In this document: positions 36,806-45,053 of the stretch, one piece after another
How the letters are laid out: every line of letters begins with the position of its first letter
How positions within the stretch are numbered: position 1 is the first letter of the stretch
Assembly (NCBI RefSeq): GCF_014638005.1
Contig: NZ_BMFG01000001.1
Coordinates: 124,001 to 188,000, forward strand
Origin: Flavobacterium orientale
Lineage (GTDB): Bacteria > Bacteroidota > Bacteroidia > Flavobacteriales > Flavobacteriaceae
DNA length: 64,000 nucleotides
Reading direction: 5' to 3'
Notes under the pieces: model-generated
What the model was told of the DNA's origin: nothing
What the model saw: only the letters and a program-made list of their open reading frames with translations
Databases searched by the model: none
Translations under genes and position numbers: made by a program

Positions 36806-37375
36806 ATGAAGAGAATCCTTCAAAATATCAATATCCTTTTTGATTTAACTAATGAGGAGTTAGCCGTTTTAGAACAATCATTGAAAATAGTTACATTAAA
36901 AAAAAATGATCTATTTCTTGAAGCTGGTACTATATGTGAGCAAATAGCATTTTTAGAATCCGGTTGTATGCGACTGTTTTTTGATACACCAAAAAAGGAA
37001 GCCTGTAGTGATTTTTATTTTGAAAATGCTGTTGTTGGATCATTTGCCAGTTTTTTAAATAAGTCGCCGTCAATTGTAAATATTGCAGCTATTGAATCTT
37101 GTGAATTATTGGTTTTATCTCATAATTCTGTTATGGAGTTAACTACTAACTATTCCAAATTAAGTTTATTGGCCGATAGTATTATCCGAGAACAATTTTT
37201 AAAAGCTGAAAAGCGAGAATCTAGTTTTCTGGTACAATCACCTGAGGAACGTTTTAAAAATCTTTTGGAAGAACATCCTAAAATATTCAAAAGAGTGCCT
37301 TTACATTTTATTGCTGGATATTTAAATATTACTCCTGAAACGCTCAGTAGATATAGAGCAAAGTTTTTGGTTTGA
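36806..37375 (+). CDS. Crp/Fnr family transcriptional regulator
   Basis: 189 aa. N-terminal cyclic-nucleotide-binding-type barrel (ILFDLTNEELAVLEQSLKIVTLKKNDLFLEAGTICEQIAFLESGCMRLFF). The C-terminal helix-turn-helix is short (VPLHFIAGYLNITPETLSRYRAKF). It lacks the Arg-Ser phosphate-binding pair of true CRP, so cAMP binding is unlikely. No Cys cluster for an FNR iron-sulfur centre is present. First gene of a co-directional run to 44.4 kb and may control it. The cupin follows after 75 nt. Confidence 0.88.
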   Translation: MKRILQNINILFDLTNEELAVLEQSLKIVTLKKNDLFLEAGTICEQIAFLESGCMRLFFDTPKKEACSDFYFENAVVGSFASFLNKSPSIVNIAAIESCELLVLSHNSVMELTTNYSKLSLLADSIIREQFLKAEKRESSFLVQSPEERFKNLLEEHPKIFKRVPLHFIAGYLNITPETLSRYRAKFLV

Positions 37376-37450
37376 TTTCTTGATTTGAATCAATTCTTTC
37401 CGGGAAAGTGATTTGTTTCTTTGTCTCGTTTAATTTAATAATCTAACAAA

Positions 37451-37927
37451 ATGAAGACAACCGTATTTAAAGAGCAATTGAATGTACTGGGCAACCGCAT
37501 TACAGTACTTGCAGGAGCAGATGCTGCTACTGGTTTTGCCATAATGACTGAAGAGGTACCACCTTTAGGTGGTCCGCCGCCACACAGCCATCCTGACGAA
37601 GAAATTTTTTATGTTTTGGAAGGCAATTTTGAATTTGTATTACATGATGTAAAACATCCCTTTACCGCATTGCCGGGCAGTTTGGTTCATGTGCCTTCTG
37701 AAGCCCTTCATACCTATAAGAATACAGGAAATACAAAAGGAAAGCTTTTAGTGACTTTATTGCCGGGTAACTTATTAGATTATTTTAGAGCGATTGGGGA
37801 ATCGTTGCCAATTGGTACTTCTATGGATTTGAGTAGTCCACCTGATGTGAATGCCATTGATTTTGGTAAAGTTTTTGAAGAAGCACCAAAACACGGTATC
37901 CATTTTTACTTTCCTGAAACGATTTAA
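37451..37927 (+). CDS. Cupin domain protein
   Basis: 158 aa, single cupin barrel. Motif 1 is PPPHSHPDEEIFYVLEGNFEF, which supplies the His-His-Glu metal ligands, and motif 2 is PGSLVHVPSEALHTYKNTG with the last His. All metal ligands are present, so a metal-bound, possibly enzymatic, cupin is likely. It resembles quercetin-dioxygenase-like small cupins. The substrate is unknown. It lies between the Crp/Fnr gene and an unrecognised gene 11 nt downstream. Confidence 0.83.
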   Translation: MKTTVFKEQLNVLGNRITVLAGADAATGFAIMTEEVPPLGGPPPHSHPDEEIFYVLEGNFEFVLHDVKHPFTALPGSLVHVPSEALHTYKNTGNTKGKLLVTLLPGNLLDYFRAIGESLPIGTSMDLSSPPDVNAIDFGKVFEEAPKHGIHFYFPETI

Positions 37928-37938
37928 ACCGTTACGTT

Positions 37939-38373
37939 ATGATAATAGTAGACCGAATCCGAAATCATCAAGGACATGTATACGCTACCATTAGTTACAA
38001 TTCTGAAAAGAACTATCTATTGATGAAGTGGAGTGGTCCTTGTTCTGATGAAGAGGTGAAATTGGGTTCGCTTCGAATGTTGGAATGGCAGAAACGTGAT
38101 GGTGTTCGCTATAAATGCCGTTTTCATGTTCACGATACTAAAGAAATCGAAGGTGCTTGGGCCGGGCTGGTAGAATGGATTACTAACTACTTTTTTCCTT
38201 TGAATTACGAAGTTGGATTGCGGTATAATTTAAGTATTATTTCACCGGATTTGTTTAGTAAACTTTCTTCTGAGAAATTAATGAAAAAAGGTGGTAAGGT
38301 ACCTACTATTTTGTGTGAAACGCTATCACAGGCTGAGTATTGGATAGCTCAAAATCCCTCTTTTTCGGGGTAA
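37939..38373 (+). CDS. Uncharacterised protein, possibly STAS-like
   Basis: 144 aa, soluble, no signal peptide. I do not recognise a named family with certainty. The opening strand pairs (YATISYNSEKNYLLMKWSG), a helix (SDEEVKLGSLRMLEWQKR) and a central strand (RFHVHDTKEIEGAWAGLVEW) have the alternating pattern of SpoIIAA/STAS-like folds found in short Bacteroidota proteins. It starts 11 nt after the cupin, so both are likely on one message. Confidence 0.5.
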   Translation: MIIVDRIRNHQGHVYATISYNSEKNYLLMKWSGPCSDEEVKLGSLRMLEWQKRDGVRYKCRFHVHDTKEIEGAWAGLVEWITNYFFPLNYEVGLRYNLSIISPDLFSKLSSEKLMKKGGKVPTILCETLSQAEYWIAQNPSFSG

Positions 38374-38431
38374 TTTTAAATTACATTTTTTTTAATCAAT
38401 GACCTGCCTTTTTGGGTGGGCTCACTAACTA

Positions 38432-39787
38432 ATGTCACTTATGAAAGAATTTATGTTACTAAAAAACGTAAATATTGCCAGACAAATTAATGGTGTTTGG
38501 CAATTGGAAAAAAAGGATATTCACATTGAAGACGGGGTCATCGTTGCCATTGAAGACCAGCTGTTTTGTTGTGAAAACACACAATTTATTGATGGAGGTG
38601 GTGCTCTATTACTTCCCGGTTTTGTAGATGTGCACCGGCATCTTTGGGAAACCGGATTCAAAGGAATTGGCATGGATTGGACTTTGCCTCACTACTTACA
38701 GATTATGTTAGGAGAAATAGCTCCACAAATGACACCGGAGGCGGTATATTATGGAACACTTTTAGGAGCATTAGAATGTCTGGAAATGGGTATTACAACA
38801 GTGTGGGATTGGTCTCATATTATGAATACACCTGAACATACTGAGGCTGCAATTAAAGCTCTAAAGGATTCAGGAATCAGAGCTCTTTTTGGTTATGGTA
38901 CTCCCGGTACTTCTGTTTGGGAATGGTTTTACGAAAGTCAAAAATTCCATCCGGAAGCGGCTAAGATTGTGAGGAAGAATTATTTTAATGGATCCGATGA
39001 CTTGGTTCAAATGGCCTTGGCTATTCGAGGGCCTGAATATTCCACCATGCAGGTTACCCGTCACGACATCGCAATGGGTAGAGACTTAGAATTACCAATT
39101 ACCATGCATATGGGTTGTGGTACTTTCGGGGAAAAATATCAAGGAATTCAACAATTAGCACAGGAAAATCTTTTGGGAAGTGACCTTAATTTTGCTCACG
39201 GCAACTATTTTTCACAGCAGGATTTAGCGTGTATTGCTGCAACAGGTGGTTCTATTGCTATAACACCTGAAGTTGAAATGCAAATGGGCATTGGATTCCC
39301 AAAACTGAGCAAGATCTTGGACCACTCCATACCGGTTGGAATTGGAGCTGATGTAGTGACTTCCTGTAGTGGTTCTATGATTGATCAATTGCGGTTGGTG
39401 ATGCAAACCGAGCGAGCTTTTCAACATGCCATAGCTATAGCGGAAGGTCACCAACCCAACGCAAATAAATTAGGTACCGACCAGTTGTTGGAACTGGCCA
39501 CTCTTGGTGGAGCAAAAGTTATGGGATTAGAAAGCAAGATAGGATCCATTGCTATTGGTAAAAAGGCCGACTTCATTTTGTTAACACCTGATCAAAACAT
39601 TCAGAACGTTTCCGGTGGCCTTGCAGGTTATCTTTTTAGTGCTTTTCAACCAAAGGATATAAAAATGGTATGGGTTGACGGAAAGCTTCAAATTAATGCG
39701 GGTAGTTCCATTTCTTTTTCGACTTCAGATATACGTAGAAAACTTCGAGAAATTTCTTCTAATCAGTTGGCCTGTTTTTCTTTATAA
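38432..39787 (+). CDS. Amidohydrolase-superfamily enzyme (TRZ/ATZ or cytosine-deaminase-like)
   Basis: 451 aa. Metal ligands are visible: HxH in PGFVDVHRHLWE, His in ITMHMGCG, His in NFAHGNYFS and Asp in VGIGADVV. The C-terminal beta-sandwich part closes with IGSIAIGKKADFILLTPD. This is the layout of subtype III amidohydrolases with one metal, such as deaminases and triazine hydrolases. The substrate is not evident. Three in-frame ATGs lie close together (38432, 38441, 38453); the first is used, but the family start MLLKNVNI would fit the third. Confidence 0.82.
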   Translation: MSLMKEFMLLKNVNIARQINGVWQLEKKDIHIEDGVIVAIEDQLFCCENTQFIDGGGALLLPGFVDVHRHLWETGFKGIGMDWTLPHYLQIMLGEIAPQMTPEAVYYGTLLGALECLEMGITTVWDWSHIMNTPEHTEAAIKALKDSGIRALFGYGTPGTSVWEWFYESQKFHPEAAKIVRKNYFNGSDDLVQMALAIRGPEYSTMQVTRHDIAMGRDLELPITMHMGCGTFGEKYQGIQQLAQENLLGSDLNFAHGNYFSQQDLACIAATGGSIAITPEVEMQMGIGFPKLSKILDHSIPVGIGADVVTSCSGSMIDQLRLVMQTERAFQHAIAIAEGHQPNANKLGTDQLLELATLGGAKVMGLESKIGSIAIGKKADFILLTPDQNIQNVSGGLAGYLFSAFQPKDIKMVWVDGKLQINAGSSISFSTSDIRRKLREISSNQLACFSL

Positions 39788-39793
39788 ATAGTT

Positions 39794-39842
39794 TCAATCA
39801 TCAATCATCAATCAAAAATCAATCATCAATCAAAAATCAATT
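39794..39842. repeat. Short ATCAATCATCAATCAAAA repeat
   Basis: An 18-bp unit (ATCAATCATCAATCAAAA) repeated about two and a half times just before the cytochrome c ATG at 39846. It would lie in the leader of that gene. Confidence 0.6.
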
Positions 39843-39845
39843 ATT

Positions 39846-40406
39846 ATGTTAAAATCAGTTGTATTCTTTATAGTCCTTTTACTTATGAAATGTGTCATTG
39901 GATGTCAAGAAGTAAGAACGAATGATAACGCTTATTCTAACCCAAAAGAGGTGAGTGCCTCTATAGCTCGAGGAAAGTATCTGGTTCAAGTTATGGATTG
40001 TCATTCATGCCATACCCCGAAAATAATGACACCAGAAGGCTACGTTCCTGACATGGATAGAGCTTTTATGGGTTTTCCTGCAGATGGCGAACTTCCACCT
40101 AATGCTGAGGGGGGGATACATTTTAACAATGATTTAACGGCTTATTCTGGTCCATGGGGAATTAGCTTTGCTGCTAACATCAGTAATGATTTTACTGGTA
40201 TAGGGGATTGGAATTTCGAACAATTCCGAGTGGCAATGCAAGAAGGTAAATTTCGTGGTAATAAGCAGGAACGAGGGTTACTACCTCCAATGCCATGGGA
40301 GTCCTACCGGGAGTTACATGATGACGATTTAAAATCAATTTTTATGTTTTTAAAAACATCCAGACGAATTCATAATGTTGTTCCTGATTTTATAGACTAT
40401 AACTAA
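39846..40406 (+). CDS. Monohaem cytochrome c lipoprotein
   Basis: 186 aa. N-terminal lipoprotein-type signal (VVFFIVLLLMKCVIGC). One haem-binding motif CHSCH near residue 52 in ARGKYLVQVMDCHSCHTP, and a likely Met axial ligand in LLPPMPWESYREL. It would sit in the periplasm or on a membrane and carry electrons. It resembles the cytochrome c subunits of periplasmic dehydrogenases, but no dehydrogenase gene is next to it. It lies 58 nt after the amidohydrolase and 14 nt before the DinB gene. Confidence 0.82.
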   Translation: MLKSVVFFIVLLLMKCVIGCQEVRTNDNAYSNPKEVSASIARGKYLVQVMDCHSCHTPKIMTPEGYVPDMDRAFMGFPADGELPPNAEGGIHFNNDLTAYSGPWGISFAANISNDFTGIGDWNFEQFRVAMQEGKFRGNKQERGLLPPMPWESYRELHDDDLKSIFMFLKTSRRIHNVVPDFIDYN

Positions 40407-40420
40407 TAATTAACGATATC

Positions 40421-40978
40421 ATGAATCAAGAACAGTTACTAGAACAATGTATCAATCGAACACGGATCTGTATTGAAAAAGTTTTTATTTTGCAAAACAG
40501 ACCCCTTCATGAATTACGCTGGAGCACAAATGCGAAGCAATGGAATGTACTTCAATGTATCCATCATTTGAATCTTTATTATGAATTTTATAATCCTGAA
40601 ATAGAACATCAATTACAGCAAGCTCAATCCGCAGAAGATACAGATTCTTTTAAATCAGGTGTTATTGGTGGTTATTTTGTAAAAACTATTCAAGTTAGTA
40701 ATTCCAAAAAAATGAAAGCCGTAGCGGCTATGGAACCTCATCCAACAGGTCTAACTAGTAAAGTGTTAAGTGATTTTGTCCAACATGGGCAAACACTTTT
40801 GCGTTTATTTGAAATGGCTAAAAATGTTGATTTGAATAAGGTTAAAACGGCTATTTCGCTAACCAAATGGATTCGTTTAAAACTGGGGGATACCTTTTTA
40901 TTTATGGTGAATCATAACGAACGCCATGTCAAGCAGGCAGAGCGAGTTCTTGAAGAATTTGAATCTTTTAAGGATTAA
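40421..40978 (+). CDS. DinB-family protein
   Basis: 185 aa, all-helical. The three-His metal site of the DinB/YfiT four-helix fold can be placed: IHHLN near residue 48 and NHNERHVKQAERVL near the C-terminus. The C-terminal GDTFLFMVNHNERH block is the usual family signature. DinB-like proteins bind a divalent metal; some act as thiol transferases, but the role here is unknown. Confidence 0.78.
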   Translation: MNQEQLLEQCINRTRICIEKVFILQNRPLHELRWSTNAKQWNVLQCIHHLNLYYEFYNPEIEHQLQQAQSAEDTDSFKSGVIGGYFVKTIQVSNSKKMKAVAAMEPHPTGLTSKVLSDFVQHGQTLLRLFEMAKNVDLNKVKTAISLTKWIRLKLGDTFLFMVNHNERHVKQAERVLEEFESFKD

Positions 40979-41037
40979 AAATTGGTAATTACTGTGTAAC
41001 AATTACACTACTTCACTAGTGTTAATAAAAAAATATC

Positions 41038-42042
41038 ATGAACTATAAAAGCTTACTAAATTTTCTTACTATAATTTGTTTTACATTGTCATGGGGGCAG
41101 TCTAAAACAGTTGAAAACGTATTGTTTGAATCAATAAATGTCATGGAAAAGCATGCTGTAGAAGCAAAGACTGTACCTTGGAAGCAATTTAGAATGAAGG
41201 TCAAAAAGAAGTGGAAGTCGAGGCCAAACGAAGAAACAATGGTTGCAGTTCTATTGGAATTGATGGAGTATTTGGATGACTATCATGGTAGTTTTCATTA
41301 TAAGGACAGCGTGTATCAATGGAATTCAAACACACCGGTAGTTTCTAAATCGATTTTGGATGAATGGAAAAAAGGGGCTGTTATTACTTCGCAGCTACTT
41401 GAAGATCAAATTGGCTATCTAAGAGTTCCCGGCATGCCTTATCTCAACAAAGAAGATTGTGACAATAAAGCTCAGCAGTTAAATGACAACTTATGTTCTT
41501 TATTGCAAGAAAACCCAAAGGGATTAATTATTGATTTGCGATTAAACGGAGGAGGTGCCATGTATCCCATGATTTTAGGTCTTCAGCAACTACTTGAAAA
41601 AGGCACTATTGGTTCGTATACATCGCAGGATGCTTCTTCGTGGTTTTTAGAAGAGAAACGATTTTTAATGGGTTCAACAGTATATGCAGCGTTACAAAAG
41701 ACTTGTTTCTCACAGCATCCTGATTTACCTGTGGCTTTTTTAATTAGTCCGGTAACGGGAAGTTCTGCAGAGTTCTTATTGATTGCTTTTCAGGGTAGAC
41801 CCAACACTATTTTGGTTGGAACACCAACAGCCGGTTTTTTGACTGCCACACAAGGATTTTCGATTGATGATGATGCCTTTTTATTGTTATCTACTGCCTA
41901 TGGAATGGATCGTAACGGAATTGTTTACAAAGATGCTTTCCTACCAGACATCCCATGTTCGAGTTCAGATGAATTTATAGATCTGTCAAGCGATGATAAA
42001 GTAAAAAAAGCTATCGCGTGGATAAAACAGACGCAGGAGTAA
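41038..42042 (+). CDS. S41-family peptidase (first of a tandem pair)
   Basis: 334 aa with a signal peptide (SLLNFLTIICFTLSWGQ). Motifs of the S41 (C-terminal processing/tricorn-core) fold: IGYLRVPG, KGLIIDLRLNGGGAMYPM, and the nucleophile region SPVTGSSAEFLLIAFQGRPNTILVGTPTAG. No PDZ domain is present. It is exported and would act in the periplasm or outside. It is a diverged paralogue of the S41 gene at 42364. A perfect palindrome lies between the two genes. Confidence 0.85.
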   Translation: MNYKSLLNFLTIICFTLSWGQSKTVENVLFESINVMEKHAVEAKTVPWKQFRMKVKKKWKSRPNEETMVAVLLELMEYLDDYHGSFHYKDSVYQWNSNTPVVSKSILDEWKKGAVITSQLLEDQIGYLRVPGMPYLNKEDCDNKAQQLNDNLCSLLQENPKGLIIDLRLNGGGAMYPMILGLQQLLEKGTIGSYTSQDASSWFLEEKRFLMGSTVYAALQKTCFSQHPDLPVAFLISPVTGSSAEFLLIAFQGRPNTILVGTPTAGFLTATQGFSIDDDAFLLLSTAYGMDRNGIVYKDAFLPDIPCSSSDEFIDLSSDDKVKKAIAWIKQTQE

Positions 42043-42363
42043 CTGCCTTTGAAAACTAATGTTCAAATGCTTCTGACATTTGGTCAATAGCACTAAATTA
42101 CGACCTTTTGAATTTAGCAATAGCTAATCCATAGGATACTGAAGAATTTGTATTAACATTCGAACTCAAAAGGAAAAACTGTAATGGGAACACTTCATTC
42201 ATTTAAATAAATTTTTACAATTAACCCGTTAGGTGTAATTAAATTTTAAAATATTTTTGCCACTAACCAGCCTACCGGTAGGCTGGTTAGTGGCAAAAAT
42301 ATCCCTACTACTATTGAATTAAATAATGACACGCAGCGGGTTACCATTAATTAAAAGAAAGCT
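42043..42363. other. 321-bp gap between the S41 genes with a palindrome
   Basis: No gene. The key element is the 52-bp palindrome at 42251-42302. A 7-bp inverted pair TAACCCG (42222-42228) and CGGGTTA (42337-42343) brackets it. Confidence 0.6.
42251..42302. repeat. 52-bp perfect palindrome without a loop
   Basis: Two 26-bp arms meet at ACCGGT (42274-42279) with no spacer and no mismatch. Arms run from ATATTTTTGCCACTAACCAG inward to CCTACC. The core is much more GC-rich than the surrounding AT-rich DNA. It could work as a strong hairpin or terminator, or be the footprint of a mobile repeat. Confidence 0.9.
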
Positions 42364-43401
42364 ATGAAAAAAATTAAATTAAGTTTCCTAATAGGCTTTA
42401 TGCTCTTATCTTATACAGAGGCATTAACTCAAGTGAATGATTCCGTTAGGAATTACATTGATAGTGCCTTGAATATTATGCAGACAAAGGCCTTAAATGG
42501 TAAGGGTCTCGATTGGGAAGCCATCAAAGTTACTGCCTATCAAAAAGCTGCGATTGCAAAAAATACAAAGGAAGCATTCCCTGCACTGCAGTATGCCTTT
42601 GAGCAATTGAAGGATTATCATGGTGTGGTAGCTAATGCCGACACCTTTTACCGCTATCCACCTCCTAAGGACTTTTCTACCGCATTAAGTCCAGGTATTA
42701 AAGAAGAATTCTTAAAAGGAAACAGGATTGTTACTGCTGTCCTACCTGAGAATATAGCCTATTTGCGTGTTCCCGGCATGATGGTTATTGATGAAGCCGA
42801 AGTGCATAAAAATGCGAATATGCTTCGGGACTCGCTCTGTATGTTGCTAAATGAAAAGCCAAGAGGTATCATTATTGATTTACGAATGAATGTTGGAGGC
42901 AATTCTGCACCCATGCAATCAGGAATCGGACCTTTATTTAACGCTTCAGTTCTAGGTTATAGTGTGAATCGGGATGGTCAAATATCTAGCGAAATCAGAT
43001 TAAAAGATGGTGTGACTGTCGATGCAGAAGGTAATAAGACTATAGCGATTACAACTAGCTGTTCGGCCAGTTCAACAATGCCAATAGCTGTGCTTATTGG
43101 TCCATCAACCGTAAGTTCCGGTGAAATTTTGGCTGCACTTTTAAAAGCACAACCCAATGTAAAGCTATTTGGTGAGACTACACCCGGATTTTGTAATGCA
43201 ACAGAGGGATTCTACATCATGGAGAATAAAGGTTACCTTTTGCTAAGTGTGTCCAGAATTGCGGATGCTACAAAGCATATCTATCAGGAGATGTTAGTAG
43301 AACCGCACGTATATGTTAAGAGTGACGATAATTACGTTGACTTAACAGCTGATCCTACCGTCAAGCTTGCCTTGCATTGGCTGGGGTTTACAAGGGAGTA
43401 G
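42364..43401 (+). CDS. S41-family peptidase (second of a tandem pair)
   Basis: 345 aa with a signal peptide (LSFLIGFMLLSYTEALTQ). It has the same motifs as its neighbour: IAYLRVPGM, RGIIIDLRMNVGGNSAPM and IGPSTVSSGEILAALLKAQPNVKLFGETTPG. The Ser of SSGE is the expected nucleophile. No PDZ domain is present. It probably arose by an old duplication of the gene at 41038, since only the motif blocks are clearly alike. Confidence 0.85.
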   Translation: MKKIKLSFLIGFMLLSYTEALTQVNDSVRNYIDSALNIMQTKALNGKGLDWEAIKVTAYQKAAIAKNTKEAFPALQYAFEQLKDYHGVVANADTFYRYPPPKDFSTALSPGIKEEFLKGNRIVTAVLPENIAYLRVPGMMVIDEAEVHKNANMLRDSLCMLLNEKPRGIIIDLRMNVGGNSAPMQSGIGPLFNASVLGYSVNRDGQISSEIRLKDGVTVDAEGNKTIAITTSCSASSTMPIAVLIGPSTVSSGEILAALLKAQPNVKLFGETTPGFCNATEGFYIMENKGYLLLSVSRIADATKHIYQEMLVEPHVYVKSDDNYVDLTADPTVKLALHWLGFTRE

Positions 43402-43522
43402 TTTTTTTGATGCCTCCTCAGCGTACTAGTGCTCATAAATACATACTACGAATCAAGGGCTGATTACTTTCGCCTCGATAGCATAAAAAAACAAACATTA
43501 TTTACCTGATTAAAATAAAAAA

Positions 43523-44410
43523 ATGGCTAAAAGTCTTTCCTATTATATTACTCTACTGGTGCTAAAAATCAAAAAGGTTAAATATACCTTCAGCCAAACT
43601 CCAATTCCCTTTGAGCAATTAAGGGAGAATGATGTATATTTTCCCAAAAATTCCTTTTTTAAAGGTGAACATGTTACTGCTTTTTCATTATTGAAAACTA
43701 AAATAGTTGCGATTCGAAATGGTGGAAATCCTGAAAGTTTATTGCTGTATCTTCATGGAGGAGCTTTTGTATCAGGACCTACACATTATCATTGGGATGC
43801 GATCGAAAAAATAGCTAAGAACACGAAACACACGGTTTGGATGTGTAATTATCCCAAAGCTCCCGAGCATAAAATCGATGAAATTTCAAAGAATATCGAT
43901 GCCGTTTATAAAAAAGCCTTGGAGGAGTTTAAGAGTGATGCTATTACCTTAATGGGCGATTCTGTTGGAGGAACATTGCATATCGCATTAACACAACGTA
44001 TACTTAGTAGCAACATGGGTTTGCCTTCAAAAATTGTGTTGATTTCACCGGTTTTAGACGCATCGTTAGAACACCCGGACATAGCTCTAATTGACAAAAT
44101 TGACCCGATTTTATCTAAAAAGGGTGTTTTAAGTGCAAAACACATGTGTGCTGTGAACAACCATTTAAAAGATGCCAGGCTGTCACCTCTTTATGGTTCT
44201 TTTAAAGGTTTTCCTAAAACTTATTTATTTATTGCAGAAAATGATATTACGAGACCTGACCAATTGTTATTTGCTGCAGATTTAGAAAAAGAAAACATAA
44301 AAAAATATATTTTTTATGGGAAAGGAATGCCACACATATGGCCTTTATTACCTGTTATGAAAGAGTCCAGAAAATCGCTGAATGAAATTATTGATTTTCT
44401 TAATGAATGA
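43523..44410 (+). CDS. Alpha/beta hydrolase (HSL-type esterase)
   Basis: 295 aa, no signal peptide. Oxyanion-hole motif LYLHGGAFVSG, nucleophile elbow MGDSVGGTL, catalytic Asp in IAENDITRPD and His in GKGMPHIWPL complete a Ser-Asp-His triad. The HGG motif places it in the hormone-sensitive-lipase family of short-chain esterases and acetylases. It is the last gene of the co-directional run that starts at the Crp/Fnr gene. A large repeat cluster follows. Confidence 0.88.
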   Translation: MAKSLSYYITLLVLKIKKVKYTFSQTPIPFEQLRENDVYFPKNSFFKGEHVTAFSLLKTKIVAIRNGGNPESLLLYLHGGAFVSGPTHYHWDAIEKIAKNTKHTVWMCNYPKAPEHKIDEISKNIDAVYKKALEEFKSDAITLMGDSVGGTLHIALTQRILSSNMGLPSKIVLISPVLDASLEHPDIALIDKIDPILSKKGVLSAKHMCAVNNHLKDARLSPLYGSFKGFPKTYLFIAENDITRPDQLLFAADLEKENIKKYIFYGKGMPHIWPLLPVMKESRKSLNEIIDFLNE

Positions 44411-45053
44411 TGTTTTGGGGTTAGATGGGTTTAAAAGGTTAGTGGGTTTATAGTTTAAGGTTAGATGCTGAAACGAGTTCAGCATGACAGGTGGATAAGG
44501 GTAGATGCTGAAACGAGTTCAGCATGACAGGGATTTAGGGGTTTACGATTGTTTAAGGGTTTAAAAGGTTAATCGGTTAAAAGTTTAACAGGTTAGTGGG
44601 TTTTATAGTTTAAGGTTAGATGCTGAAACGAGTTCAGCATGACAGGTGGATAAGGGTAGATGCTGAAACGAGTTCAGCATGACAGGGAGGGTAAAGGTTA
44701 GATGCTGAAACAAGTTCAGCATGACAGGGGAAAAGGTTAGATGCTGAAACGAGTTCAGCATGACAGGTGGATAAGGGTAGATGCTGAAACGAGTTCAGCA
44801 TGACAGGGAGGGTAAAGGTTAGATGCTGAAACGAGTTCAGCATGACAGGGATTTATTGGCTTACGATTGTTTAAAGGTTTAAAAGGTTAATTGGTTAAAA
44901 GTTTAACAGGTTAGTGGGTTTTATAGTTTAAGGGTAGATGCTGAAACGAGTTCCTTAAGTAAGAGCTGTAAGAGAACGAAAAATAGTAGCCAAAAAATAA
45001 TAAGTAGGCTCTCTATAAATTTTTATCTTTATCCTTTGCTAAAATAATTTTTG
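44411..45053. repeat. Cluster of ATGCTGAAACGAGTTCAGCAT hairpin repeats
   Basis: Eight full copies and one cut copy of a unit reading AGATGCTGAAACGAGTTCAG, then CATGACAGG. Starts are at 44463, 44503, 44618, 44658, 44700, 44739, 44779, 44821 and 44936 (cut short). Each copy folds (TGCTGAA with TTCAGCA). Spacers are short and also repeat: a longer block with TTACGATTGTTTAA, GTTTAACAGGTTAGTGGGTT and TATAGTTTAAGG recurs. The MLNSFQHL-coding minus-strand frame is an artefact of this cluster. Confidence 0.9.

Noticed and set aside
44634..44843. Minus-strand ORF coding for MLNSFQHL repeats
   Set aside because: It is a by-product of the hairpin-repeat cluster; the repeats are palindromic intergenic DNA.
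44463..44958. CRISPR array
   Set aside because: Spacers are not unique or of constant length and themselves repeat. No cas gene is nearby.
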